64,000 bases of DNA from NCBI GenBank assembly GCA_023362775.1, contig JALMGJ010000005.1, positions 67,719,963 to 67,783,962 of the forward strand. The letters are read 5' to 3'. The notes below the pieces were generated by a model. That model was not told the DNA's origin. It searched no databases and worked only from the letters and a program-made list of their open reading frames with translations. This document shows positions 22,431 through 33,299 of the stretch, in pieces. The position numbers were made by a program, and so were the translations under genes. The DNA is from Charina bottae (Eukaryota; Chordata; Lepidosauria; Squamata; Charinaidae). Position 1 is the stretch's first letter. Each line of letters starts with the position of its first letter.

Positions 22431-23645
22431 ATAGGGACTGGACCCCTCAATACCAAACAAGTTTGGGGCTGTGCAAGTGGTATTGCCCTTAACGGGTGTT
22501 TCTCTTTAACTAAAGACAAGCTGTTCTGATGTGTGTATCTAATGTATGTATGTAAACAAACAAACACAAAAACAAACAAACAAAAATTACCCTGTCCTCC
22601 TGTACCAAGGATCTAAACATATTCTCTTGAGCTCAGGGGGCTTACTTCTGAGTACATGTGTGCAGAATTGGGAAAATACGCAAACTAGACGGTAACAGAT
22701 CTATTAAGTCTGGAAAGGTAAGTAGCCCTACAGGCTTATTATTGCAGTTATTTTTTTTAAAAAAAACAATATGTTTACTGCCAAAGGTCAGACAGATACT
22801 TTTTGAATGTAGATAGCAGCTTCAGGATTTTTCTGCAGGCATCTCTCCAAATGCTATTCAGCTCTTTGGATAGCATCTCAAAAAGCAACTATATGAACAT
22901 CTTGGGTTTGGTCTCGCTTTGCTTTCTCTGGACTAGGAGGGGGTTGGGGTCTCTTGGGGCTGTGCTTCTCAATGGGCACAGCAGTTAATTCTTGGATGGT
23001 AGAAATTAAGTTGTGGACGCGGCAAAGCAAAGGAACAAGTCGGAAGGCTGAGAAGACAAGAAGATCCCTACCAGAATGACTTCTCTCTGGAAAGGAAGAA
23101 GCCCTTGGAGATGTCCAAATCTATAAACGGATTGCTTTAGTGGTAAAAAACCTGGATGCTTTCAAATACAGGCAAAACAATGACATAAAACCTTCATCTC
23201 GGCCAAAATACAGGGTGGAGACCATGTGGGGTGATGGCTTGCAAGGCACCCAATGTTACTATCACCTCTATGTGCAGAAAGGCTCTCAGTGTGGGAGTGT
23301 TTACCTAATTGTGGCAGGGACAGAGGAAAAAAAAGAGCTTTCCCCTTCCATTGCCTATGGTTGCTCACTCATCCCTGTAGCGGTGAGGCTAATTTATTGC
23401 ATTATCCAGCCATCACTGTGGCAATATGAAACTTGTCTCTGCATTATCGATATATCACTGCAACAGTGGCTGGATGGCCCTATAAATCACTTGTGTAGAG
23501 AATCTCATAAACAACAGTGAAACTTTAACATCCATTCCTCTCCTCATATAGCCAAGGTGTAAGGATTGACTTTTTCCAGATGGTGCTCTGGTGGACATGC
23601 TGGCCAAGGATGATGGCACCAAACAGAGAAGGCTAAGAGCCATCT
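22431..23645. other. Non-coding; one unrecognised 126-codon frame
   Basis: The plus-strand frame 23140-23520 shows no known domain and no splice or start context that would support a gene. A T8A6 junction lies at 22750-22766. Confidence 0.35.
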
Positions 23646-23960
23646 AAGAGCTAACAGCCAGCATGGTGTAGTGGCTAAGGCAGTGTTTCTCAACCTTAGA
23701 AACTTTAAGATGTGTGGGACTTCAACTTCCAGAATTCTGGCTGGGGAATGCTGGCTGGGGAATTCTGGGAGTTGAAGTCCACACATCTTAAAGTTGCCAA
23801 GGTTGAGAAACACTGGGTTAAGGACTAGGGAACCAGGACCAAGGAGGCACAGGATCAAATTCACTTTCTGCCATGGATATGTCATTGGGTGACTTTGAGG
23901 CAATCACTCTCTCTCAGCCAGCTTATTTTATGAGTTTTCTGTGGACATAAAAAGAAGGAG
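23646..23960 (+). mobile_element. tRNA-derived SINE interrupted by a hAT miniature element
   Basis: The SINE head (CAGCCAGCATGGTGTAGTGG) is followed by TAAGG, then a hAT miniature (23681-23815). The SINE then resumes with GTTAAGGACTAGGGAACC and a B-box-like GGATCAAATTC, and continues with body sequence GTGACTTTGAGGCAATCAC. The inserted element duplicated the A-box region. Confidence 0.78.
23681..23815. mobile_element. hAT-type miniature element nested in a SINE
   Basis: The 135-bp palindrome has CAGTGTTTCTCAACC ends and is flanked by 8-bp repeats GGCTAAGG (23673-23680) and GGTTAAGG (23816-23823), which differ at one base. Its target is the A-box of a SINE. The centre holds an extra local duplication of GGCTGGGGAAT. 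Confidence 0.88.
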
Positions 23961-25089
23961 ATCCCCATGGAAGCTGCTATGCGATCTAAGAGAAAAGGTG
24001 GGATATACTGTAAATTCAACAAATAATGACTTAATCAGAAATGTTCTATTCCTCTTTTCCTCCACCTTCCTGTTTGTCTTCTCTCTCAAAGCCACAGTAG
24101 AGGGATTATTTCCTTCACCCATATTTGCTCTTTCTGTCAACACCAGCTGCAGGAACGGTACATCTAGTTCTGGACGACTCCTAAGTTGCAGAATTACGTT
24201 AAACCAGAATCTTCTGTGTATGAAGAGTGCACTGCCACGCCTTTGTAAGAAAGCAAACAATCCTTGTAGAAGAATAGAAACACTATTTGAAGATAAATCC
24301 CAGTTTAAGAGGTATTGGTATGCAGCACCGGCAAACAAGGCAGAGCTGATTAAGATAATAGTGTAAGGTATAGCTCTGAATAATCATTTGCACCAAAATC
24401 AGACACACTGGTTAAAGATTAATAGATGTGAGAGGTCAGGTCTTGCCTTCAGCTGATAGCCAGATAGCTTTTTGCCCATTTTATGTTTTAACATGATCAT
24501 ATTGCCATGACACATTGCAGAGACCGCAGGAAATACTGTAATACTGATAATGCAGGGTCTGGATAATATGATCATATAGTTTAGTCAGTAGGTAACCATT
24601 TGGTTGTATCTGGGTGGTATCATGAATTTCCTGATGGTGTGCTGTCCTTGTTTATATAGACAGGAGAGACATGAATTCACAGCATTTTTTTTTCTCACAA
24701 AGCTTCTATGTATGAATTTGTACCAAATTTCCTTTCGGCCTAATTTATTTTGTTTGGTTCTTAGGTAAAAGAGAGCAGAGAAGGATAACTAAAGTAGTTA
24801 GATGTATAATAGAGATGGGATAAAAGTGGAATGAAATAAATTTTTAGATTTTTTTTGGTACACTATTGGACAATATAGTGCACCAAATAACTGCTTTCTC
24901 AGCCTTGTGTAAATATGCTTTGATTGTTCAGTAAATGTGTAATACTAAAACACATTTCTATACATATGTAAAACTATAGAGCTCTAGAAGTATTTTTTTC
25001 ATATTTCTATCACTTAAATTGAATTAAAAACCATTCAAATATAAAATTACACTCAAACAAGAAATATAAATAGAGAGTAAATAAATATA
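23961..25089. other. Non-coding; opposing open frames without domain
   Basis: Frames of 141 codons (plus, 23941-24366) and 136 codons (minus, 23928-24338) overlap each other. Neither shows a recognisable motif. One of them must be a shadow, and probably both are chance. Confidence 0.35.
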
Positions 25090-25262
25090 AAATCCATGTG
25101 GCAATGCGATCTCATTCAAACAGGAGGGCTCTATGGCGCCAGCCAACCCCAAGAGGAACTATTGCCCTTCCCATCCCAAGCACGGCGGCAGAGCCAGGTC
25201 TTCAGATTCTTCCAGAAGGTTGGGAGTGAAGTATGCATTTTTTTAAAAAAATGGGGTCCAAT
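25090..25262 (-). pseudogene. L2/CR1-like LINE C-terminal fragment
   Basis: The plus-strand text GGCAGAGCCAGGTCTTC plus the AGATTCTTCCAGAAGG block is the reverse complement of the conserved FRKxxKTWL region seen in the other L2-like 3' ends (compare 51935-51970). The fragment is short and frame-disrupted. Confidence 0.7.
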
Positions 25263-25356
25263 TGCAGAGAAACAGATGAGATAAGCAGACTGAATCTATA
25301 TAATTGAATCCATCAGCAGGAACAGACAAACTTTTGGAAGCTGAGTGCTGTATTTT

Positions 25357-25371
25357 GGGGGGGGGGGGGGG
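25357..25371. repeat. G15 homopolymer
   Basis: Uninterrupted G run. Confidence 0.9.
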
Positions 25372-25630
25372 AGCTGACAGTCATAGTTGGTATGGTTGCA
25401 TCACACATGTCAATTTGCATTTTGGAGAGTCAGATTTTACATTGTTTCTAAACTGAAGTATGCCTATGTTAGGACTTCTACTATGCTTTTCATATGTTTC
25501 CTTTTTCAAAATCACAGGAAACTGCTCTCCATTTTCAGCAACCATAGTTTGAAAGGCTGCAAAAAGGGGATTTAGTATTGGTCCTGGGGCCATACTCTAT
25601 CCATCTCTGATGTAATGGGTAATTTGGCAC

Positions 25631-25722
25631 CTTCCAGATGTTGGATTACAACTTCCGTCTTCATTGTTAGTCATGCTGCCGACTGATGATGGAAGATGGA
25701 GTTCCTGAACATCTGAAAAGTC
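25631..25722. repeat. Degenerate palindromic repeat, old hAT-like
   Basis: Arms CCAGATGTTGGATTACAACTT and a facing GAACATCTGAAAAG flank a diverged centre. It belongs with the copies at 17120 and 31318. Confidence 0.4.
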
Positions 25723-25769
25723 CACATTCCTATTAAGTCAAATGTCTTTTTCATTCCGGAGCCTACGGT

Positions 25770-26030
25770 GTGTGCATTGGTCTCCAGAAAATAAGGTTTC
25801 TTCATCAAATTGCCGATGAAGAATTTAGCAGTGAAGGAAAAGCTTTCTTGAATAAAAATCTTTGGAATGAATTGTGGGTGGCATTTTACAATGCAGCAGA
25901 GAAAATGGTTGATGACAGTGAATCTATGAGTCAGGGAGAAGCCCAGTCAATAGAAAATCTGAGGCAGTTGTGTAGAACCTAATCATTGCCTGATGATGAT
26001 GATGATGAGGATGATGATGATGATGATGAA
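25770..26030 (+). other. Unrecognised open frame next to an acidic GAT repeat
   Basis: The 70-codon frame 25770-25982 is rich in E, N and S with an amphipathic appearance, and is followed by a stop and then a (GAT)n tract (25992-26029). Codon use looks more protein-like than the surrounding DNA, but I recognise no family. It could be a retrocopy remnant, an orphan exon or chance. Confidence 0.2.
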
Positions 26031-26115
26031 GTATTCCTACCTTCTGATTTACCATGCTTTTGTTTAAAAAAATAATAGATAATAATTTCTTCAGAAACAA
26101 TTCCATTGTTTAAGC

Positions 26116-26372
26116 CAGAGCTTTCCAAACTGTGTGTCGGAACACGTTAGTGTGTCGGCTGCAGTGTCTGGGTGTGTCGCCGCTGCTGCTGCCTCCGAGC
26201 CCTGCCAGGATTCCGTGCAGGTCCTAGTGCCTGCCGTGCCCTGCTGCCTCCAAACCTGCTGTGATTCCGCGCAGGTCCTAGTGCCTGCCTTGTGCCCTGC
26301 TGTAAGAGTGTGTTGCGAAATGATGCATGTCTAAAAAGTGTGTCATCAACATGAAAAGTTTGGAAAGCTCTG
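26116..26372. mobile_element. hAT-type non-autonomous element, CAGAGCTTTCCAAACT family
   Basis: A 257-bp element with inverted ends CAGAGCTTTCCAAACT / AGTTTGGAAAGCTCTG and perfect 8-bp target duplication GTTTAAGC (26108-26115, 26373-26380). The interior is rich in GTGTGTCG and GCTGCTGCTGCC and has no reading frame of note. It contains a duplicated stretch with CAGGTCCTAGTGCCTGCC. Confidence 0.92.
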
Positions 26373-26380
26373 GTTTAAGC

Positions 26381-27009
26381 AAATGCACCATTCTGCATGT
26401 TAGGGAAGAGTCAAAATTTGCAACCCAGAGATTGAAAGAGACAGGGAGAAAGGGAGATACAGCCAGTCCATTAGAAGAACATCTGTAGCTCAGCCTCTGA
26501 GGATAGTTTAGGCCCAACTGTCTACACTGCATGTGCTAGTGGGATGTGACCAGCATTGTGAAACTTAATAAACAGCATTCATTATGCTGTTAATGTATGA
26601 AAGGCACCAGAACTCTGCAGCTAAGAAATGGCCTTGTTAATTCAAATCAATAGGACAATTTATCTTTTTTCATATCTGGAGGACTCCAAATTGAGACAAA
26701 AATGAGGGATAGACATTGACAGACATGAATGGATGACTTCTTGGGAAATCAGCTATTTGGTTCAAAAACTTTTAGTTTTATTTATTCTGAAATGCTTATT
26801 TATTCTGAAATGCTTTCTTTAGAATGGGGTTTCTGTGCCCTTTCCACAGCATTACTATGTTCAGTGTTACAAAATAAAGAGAACTTTTTTGTTGAAGTAT
26901 CAGCATAATAAACATTATAAGGTAATTACAGTACTGAATATTTGTTGATGGCTTAATGTTTTGATGAGCTTTTCAAATAGCTTTGCCTCTTAGCATAGCA
27001 CTGAATTGT
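26381..27009. other. Non-coding, nothing recognised
   Basis: AT-rich sequence without named repeat. Confidence 0.4.
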
Positions 27010-27020
27010 TTTAAACATGT

Positions 27021-27168
27021 AGTAAAGGTAAAGGTACCCCCCGCACATTTGTGCGGTCGTGTCCGACTCTAGGGGCCGGTGCTCATCTCCGTTTGTTAGC
27101 CAAAGAGCCAGCGTTGTCTGAAGACGCTTCCACGGTCATGTGGCCGGCATGACACGCGTGGAACGCTG
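27021..27168 (-). mobile_element. Sauria-type SINE, 5'-truncated
   Basis: Only the 3' half of the SINE is present. It is flanked by the 11-bp direct repeat TTTAAACATGT (27010-27020 and 27169-27179), so truncation happened at integration. Confidence 0.9.
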
Positions 27169-27458
27169 TTTAAACATGTGCACGAAGTTAATAACTGGAG
27201 TTCAGATAGTTTCAAGAGACCAGGAAGAAGACAGTGCTTAGATGAAATAAGAAGCAGCTGTTATTTTTTCTTTCACATTATTTCAAGCAAGGCTTAACAG
27301 CTTTTGATTAGCACATTTTCAGGCTACAATTCTGTTTTCTCAAACTGGTGCCAGCCCCATGCTTTCCAGATGTTAGATGACCACTTTTCAGTCAGCATGG
27401 GCATGACAAAGCTGTCTGGGGCCTGCTGGCAGGGAATTCTGAAACTGTTGGTCTAATG

Positions 27459-27592
27459 CAGGGTTTCTCAACCTTGGCAACTTTGAGATGTGTGGACTTC
27501 AACTCCCAGAATTTCCCGCCCAGCATGCTGGCTGGAGAATTCTGGGAGTTGAAGTCCGCACATCTTAAAGTTGCTAATGTTGAGGAACACTG
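27459..27592. mobile_element. hAT-type miniature element
   Basis: A 134-bp palindrome of the CAGTGTTTCTCAACC family with perfect target duplication GTCTAATG (27451-27458, 27593-27600). Confidence 0.92.
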
Positions 27593-27600
27593 GTCTAATG

Positions 27601-28079
27601 TATCTGGAAGGCAGTCTGGAGAAGGCTGATACAGCCATTTACTTGGGAGTGAATCCCATTTAACTTATCTGGAGGAATGTGCTCTTAATGGTTTTAGGTA
27701 ACTCCCAGGATTATACAAAGACCATCTGATCTGGTCAGAGGATTCCAGAACTGTCTTCTGGTATCATTTGATATGAAGTTCCCTGCTAATTTAGAGCTTT
27801 ATGAAGAGATGAAATGCAGAGAGTTAGGCTGTGTCAAGGGAAAGAGTGTTTGTAAGGAATAATGGGATCCATTCCTGAATGTGAAGAGAATTGTGAGTGG
27901 AAAGTTAAGGGACTAAATCTCTGGTCTTTTTCCCAAAGTAAATACATTGCTAGGGTAGGTCAACTAGTGAATACAGTTCAGAAAAAAATAGTTTCACTAA
28001 CACTCATTGGTAGCAATTAGACAGGGCTACATTGTGGAGCAAAACTGGACCTCCCACTACCTCCACATCTCTCCATTGT
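27601..28079. other. Non-coding, nothing recognised
   Basis: No repeat or coding signature was identified. Confidence 0.4.
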
Positions 28080-28430
28080 TTGTTTGTTTATTTGTTTATT
28101 TATTTTCTATCCCGCCTTTATTATTTTTATAAATAACTCGAAGTGGCGAACATACCTAATACTCCTTCCTCCTCCTCTTTTCCCCACAACAACAACCCTG
28201 TGAGGTGAGTTGGGCTGAGAGAGTGACTGGCCCAAGGTCACCCAGCCAGCTTTCATGCCTAAGGCGGGACCAGAACTCTCAGTCTCCTGGTTTGCCATTG
28301 GTTCCTTCCTGGGCTGAGACAGGGATTGGCCCAAAGTCACCCAACCGGCTTTCACGCCTAAGGCAGGACACAAACTCTCAGTCTCCTGGTTTCTAGCCCG
28401 GTGCCTTAACCACTAGACCAAGTCTGTGAT
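28080..28430 (-). mobile_element. tRNA-derived SINE with duplicated body and type-B tail
   Basis: Read on the minus strand: a tRNA-like head near 28425 (CTAGTGGTTAAGGC), one body unit ending AAGGAACCAATGGCAAACCA, and a second body unit starting GGAGACTGAGAG. The tail that follows contains AACAACAACC on the plus strand and CCGCCTTTATTATTTTTATA (type B). The junction between units is the same as in the array at 57459-57864, although the tail is different. This suggests a chimera of the two SINE types. Confidence 0.82.
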
Positions 28431-29559
28431 TGGAACAATGGAGCCTGATTACGAAGACTCATTTTGCTGGGGGAAAGACTTAAGTCCAACTCTTCCTCTC
28501 CTGTCTGTTTCCACCATGATACTATGTATCAGTGCCAGTAGTTTTTGTTTATCATAGCTACCCTTGCATCATACTTAGTAGTTCTCCAGAGCATTAGAGA
28601 AGGAAGCATTGATTCATGAGTCTCAGCAGCTGAAAGAGGGAACTCCACTGCCAGGAAACAAAGATCCATCCTGAATTAATCTGCTCTGCCTCAGGATCTG
28701 GTGCTCAGGAAAACCCAGTACAGACCCACAATGACCCTTTTCTTTCTCTTCTTTCTGTGTCTGAATATAAAGAGAGGATGCACTTACGCTGCTGAGACTT
28801 CAAGCGTATGCAAACTTTCCTCTGCAGAAGTCCTGTTGAATAAAGGGAGACTTATTTCTGAGTAAATGTGTATTGAATTGTACTGGAAAGGCAGTTTAAA
28901 AAGCATATATAGAAGTCACTCTCATGCTAGAAAACTATGCTGCATTTATAGAGATAACAATTTGTAAAGAGAACTAGCTACTTTTCCTTTAAATATACTT
29001 TTATAATCCAACCACATTGTCATCACCATTACCATCTCATAAAGTATCCAGAAAGCGGTTCAGAGAAAATAAAATATAGTACAATTACAACTAATATATT
29101 AATACAAGGTGCCCATTATGATAAATCCAATGATCATTCATAATGTATTTATCTCTTTGCAACAAACGTAACTCCCTAAACAGTGCAGCATTGGGATCCA
29201 TCAAGCAACACGTTGCCAGAACTGAAGTTGCCCATCTGGGCCAATAATCAAGAAAGGGCCTACTGGATGTTCCTGCCCCTTGGGAGGTCCCCGGGATGTG
29301 GATGAGGTGGCAGAGCTTCTGGAATACTCCCCCCACCCCCAATGCATGCAGCCTCCATCTTTCAGTCCCATACACAGGTTGCAGCTGTTCTATACCAACA
29401 TGCTTTTGATCCCACTGACTGACTGTGGGTGCCTATCTTGGGTTTTATTCAGGGTTTTCTCTTTGCTTTCTATAGTTATCTGTTTATTTGCTTTGGATTC
29501 TGTTCTGATCCAGTTATAGATTATTGTGGGGTGGGGTGGTGGTGGGAGGTTTGGTTTGC
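28431..29559. other. Non-coding, nothing recognised
   Basis: Short open frames only; possible degraded LINE sequence towards the right end. Confidence 0.35.
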
Positions 29560-29660
29560 TTGTTTTGTTTTCTTTTTGTTTGAGGTCGTATCCCACCCAA
29601 GGCCCTTTGGGGTTGGGGCAGAGTTATAAGTACTATCAGATCAATCAATCAAATACTGCT
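29560..29660 (+). repeat. Probable L2-like LINE tail
   Basis: TCCCACCCAAGGCCCTTTGG and GGTTGGGGCAGAGTTATAAG resemble the L2-like 3' terminus at 51170-51268 and end in an (AATC)n run. Confidence 0.5.
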
Positions 29661-29878
29661 TGAGGGTCTTTAGCATTATGCATCCTAAAAGTATGACATT
29701 TGGACAGGAACAGGCTGGCCATAAAGCAAAGTGAGGCAACACATTCTGGACTGATCATTTTGGGTTCCCCAGGTGGTGACCTTTGAGTGTTGCACGGATC
29801 CCCTAAACACACCTGTGCTGCCTCAGGTGCAATGGAAGGTGTAATTCTCCTCAAATGCCAGTCCTGCATGTGGAATGA

Positions 29879-30105
29879 GAGGGCTACTATATGGCATAAT
29901 GGTTAAAGAGATGCACTAAGAGTGGGAAGACCCAGGTTCAAGTCCACCTTCAACCATGGAAACTCACTTTGGACCAGCCATTCTTTCTCAGCTCAACTTA
30001 CTTCTCAGGTTTGTTGTCACAGGGAAAAATGGAAGGAGAAGGAACACTAGGTTTGCTGCCTTGAACTCCTGATTGAAAGGATGGATATGAATCAAATAAA
30101 CAAAT
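29879..30105 (+). mobile_element. tRNA-derived SINE, diverged
   Basis: An A-box-like TGGCATAATGGTTAAAG and a B-box-like CAGGTTCAAGTCCACC are spaced as in a tRNA promoter. A tail with GCCTTGAACTCCTG and GATATGAATCAAATAAAC follows. Older than the other copies. Confidence 0.7.
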
Positions 30106-31187
30106 TTGTCCTTAGACAACACACTGCACTAGCTCTGTGGATGGATATAAGGGCAATGAATATTACATTTTCCATTTTTTCTTTTGAACCACTATGCCCA
30201 TTGGCCATAGTTGGGGATGATGGAAGTTGTAATCAGATGTTTCTGGAGTGTATCGTTCAGAGAGTGAGGACCCAGCTATGGAGCATACATAGCACCACGG
30301 CTCCTTTCCTACATCCAATATGCCCTGGCAACTTAATTCAAAACCTGAACTAGAAACTTTTGGGTTTAGGTCGTACTGAAAACATCCAAATCAAAGGGTG
30401 CATTTAACATCTATCAGGCCGAGGGCATAAATCCAGCTCTGTAGTCATATAGCATGGAGGTGATCTTGGGAGCTTCTGTCAGTACAGCAACATTTTCTGA
30501 AATACCAGTTGAATAATTCAAAACTTTCCAAACAAGGCATGTTATGCAATTATTAAGGACATCACAGCTATATTTGATTTATCCTGCCTTGAATTACAAC
30601 CATTTTTTAAAAATAAAATCAATCTACTGAACAGATGGGACCATGGAGGAAGATAAACTGATTCCTACTATATTAAACCCTTACACTTCATCTTTCTCTT
30701 TTTATCCTTTTAGTAGCAAATGGAGCCGACTAGCAATGACACAAAGTTTCTTGTTTGTTTTTGAGAGGTCAGCAACAAGAACGTCTTGCTGTTACTGACA
30801 GCCAAACATTCTTTCCTTGCCAGCCTTTTTCAACACACCCATGCACACGCACACGCACACACACAGCCGTGGCCTCAGCATGTCCTGGTGGTTGCTGTCC
30901 AGAGATACATTTCATTATGATTCAGGCGCAATATATCAAAATAACAAGTCTTCAGGCTGAATATTTGACATGGTGGTGGGGGCTGGCATTGCTGTGGGAG
31001 GAGATGGGTTGGGAGAACCCACTTTTCTCAAGATTCATTGCAGCGATAGTGCTTGGAGCAAAACACGAGGCTGTACTTACAGCACTGGTAGCCTGCATTT
31101 TGCTTGCTGCTCCTGCTGTATAATACAATAATCTGTTGGGAAACAAGAAGAAAAGGGGGAGGTACCATAGTTGGTAGGGAAAGATCC
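30106..31187. other. Non-coding, nothing recognised
   Basis: Contains a short CACG/CACA run (30838-30865) and a 122-codon frame (30755-31123) without domain. Confidence 0.35.
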
Positions 31188-31303
31188 TAGTGTTTCTCAA
31201 TCTCAGCAGCTTTAAGATGTGTGGACTTCAACGCCAAGCTGGCTGGGGAATTCTGGGGGTTGAAGTCCACACATCTTAAAGCTGCTGAGGTTGAGAAACA
31301 CTG
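31188..31303. mobile_element. hAT-type miniature element, left junction damaged
   Basis: The palindromic arms (TGTTTCTCAATC... / ...GGTTGAGAAACACTG) match the family at 1045. The right flank is CCCTAGAT; the left flank reads TCCTAG directly against TGTTTC. This fits a small deletion that removed the end of the duplication and the first bases of the element. Confidence 0.8.
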
Positions 31304-31317
31304 CCCTAGATCAAGCA

Positions 31318-31425
31318 TCCAGATGTAGCTAAATGTCAACTCCCAGGAGCCTCAGCTAACAAGACCAATGGAAAGGGATAATGAGAGTTGAATCCCATAA
31401 CATCTGGAGGGCTGCACTTTTCTTA
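31318..31425. repeat. Degenerate palindromic repeat
   Basis: CATCCAGATGTAGCTAAATG faces AACATCTGGAGGGC. It belongs with the degenerate copies at 17120 and 25631. Confidence 0.45.
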
Positions 31426-31464
31426 CTAGAGTGAAACATGATTGCAGGCAAAGGAGGAGAAGCC

Positions 31465-31801
31465 AATAACTTATATCGAAAGCTTTGCAAGTAGATAAAT
31501 GGGTACCACCTTAAGTGGGCTAATTTGCTGGCGTCCTGTTGGGAAGTCGGTACCACCGGAGGAGAGGATCGGAGGAAGATCGAATGGTGGCGGTGACGAT
31601 GGACCCGGATGCAACAGCTACAGGACGTCAGCAGCCAGCTCAAGGCATCCTGGGAATTGTAGTCCAGAGCCTGAAAGAGTGGGTTCCCTTACCCCCTCCC
31701 CTCACGCACGGTTAAATGGTGAATTGTATAATTGTTGTAAATATGGTTGTAAGCCGCCTAGAGTCCTCCATTAGGGAGGGGATAGGTGGGGTATAAATAT
31801 C

Positions 31802-31808
<7 letters not shown>
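31465..31808 (+). mobile_element. Composite SINE: Sauria-like body joined to a LINE-type tail
   Basis: The first part (CAAGTAGATAAATGGGTACC) matches the Sauria-type SINE body. It then passes into a different middle section (GGGCTAATTTGCTGGCGTCC) and ends GCCGCCTAGAGTCCTCC, followed by GGGTATAAATA, an L2-like terminus. The same order occurs inverted at 63600-64000. The tRNA head is missing here. The tail differs from the Bov-B-like tail of the other SINE copies. Confidence 0.75.

Positions 31809-31865
<57 letters not shown>
31808..31865. repeat. (TA)n microsatellite, about 58 bp
   Basis: Perfect TA run that begins at the A/T-rich end of the composite SINE, so it probably grew from its tail. 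Confidence 0.97.
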
Positions 31866-31869
<4 letters not shown>

Positions 31870-32096
31870 AGGAAGAACAGACACACCCAGAGAGAGCAGA
31901 GCCAGGAGTTCGGTGACAAATGAAATTTTCTACTGGGAAAATCAGACTAAGGGCTTATCCACACTGCCAAGTAGCAGGATCACCAAGAGGTCTTGTACTC
32001 ACTCCCCCCCCCCCAACTTCCTGCAAATGTGGGCTCCAGGCACATTTTTCTTCTCTGCTTTCAATGTTGTGTTTCTCCACTTTGGTTGGCTTAAGC

Positions 32097-32299
32097 CAGA
32101 GCTTTCCAAACTGTGTGTCGGGACACGTTAGTGTGTCGGCTGCAGTGTCTGGGTGTGTCGCGGCTGCTGCTGCCTCCGAGCCCTGCCAGGATTCCACGCA
32201 GGTCCTAGTGCCTGCCTTGTGCCCTGCTGTAAGAGTGTGTCGCGAAATGATGCATGTCTAAAAAGTGTGTCACAAACATGAAAAGTTTGGAAAGCTCTG
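32097..32299. mobile_element. hAT-type non-autonomous element, CAGAGCTTTCCAAACT family
   Basis: A 203-bp copy with perfect target duplication GCTTAAGC (32089-32096, 32300-32307). It lacks the internal duplication of the copy at 26116, so it represents the shorter form, as does 61041-61243. Confidence 0.92.
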
Positions 32300-32307
32300 G
32301 CTTAAGC

Positions 32308-32889
32308 GCTACTGCCTGGTTTGCCTGGGGAAATGATGAAACGGTGCACCAGAGGACTGATTTAAAAAGCTGCTGTCCCAGCATCTCAGACCAGAGAGGA
32401 TTGTCTTAAGCCAGTTTAGAGTCAACCCAACAGGAGCAAAGGACAGGAGCAGCTTCAGGGCACAGTGTGGACACATCACATCCCAAGGCCCCAAGCAATT
32501 TTTATATTTAGCTACTGTAAATAACTAAGGCATTATTATTTAGCTGAAACAATCTCAGACTGTTTTATATAACAAGAAGTATCTATTCTTCCCTTGCATG
32601 GTAGGAAGGGTGTTCAGGTTTAAAGCAGGCTTCCATTAAAGAGGGATGTTGTTTTAGGTTTGAGGTCATGCCCCATCTCCCCAAAGTCATACTACCTTTT
32701 TTCCTCTTTTGATCCAAGATGCAAAATTCATCATAGCTAAGTCACTCAATAGAATTAACAAATGTATCACAACCTATATCTCAAGGAATCAGATTGACAT
32801 GCCATCAAGTAGCCGTTTTTGTTAGCAGGGCTTTAAATGTGATTTAGTCTGGCCAGTCTTGGGGTGGGGGTGAGGGAACATTGCTTGCT
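32308..32889. other. Non-coding, nothing recognised
   Basis: No repeat or coding signature was identified. Confidence 0.4.
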
Positions 32890-33285
32890 TGCTTTATTCA
32901 TTTACTGACTTATAGAATTTCTAGCCCACTTCAGCCTTAAGAGACTCAAAGCATTTTACAAAAGACCAATTGTGACGTAGCCAATGCAAGTAATAAAATG
33001 CCACAAAAGAATGGACGTTACTTTACACTAAAAACGTATCTGCCACTGCCAACTGCACATCAGTTAAATTCCACAGGCTTTCTGGAAAAGCCAGGTTTTT
33101 AGGAACTTCTAGAAGGCCATAAGAAGATATGGCTCCCTTGTCTTGATGGGGAGCAAGCTGTTCCATAGGGAGAGCGCCCCCAGAGGAAATCCCCACTTGT
33201 AGCCCCCTTTCTGCACATCTTTTGTGGGGAAAGGGGGGACCTTCAGCAGGCGTTCTCCCTTTACTCAGATTGGGCAAGTAGCAAT
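32890..33285 (-). pseudogene. Diverged L2/CR1-like LINE 3' end
   Basis: On the plus strand the order TTTATTCATTTACTGACTTA, TAGCCCACTTCAGCC, GGAAAAGCCAGGTTTTTAGG, TTCCATAGGGAGAGCGCC mirrors the 3' UTR and C-terminal coding blocks of the other L2-like ends. Frames are disrupted. It is older or of another subfamily. Confidence 0.65.
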
Positions 33286-33299
33286 AGGCATTCCCATAG

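Noticed and set aside
23928..24366. Opposing 141- and 136-codon frames
   Set aside because: No motif, no start or splice context, and they overlap each other nearly completely.
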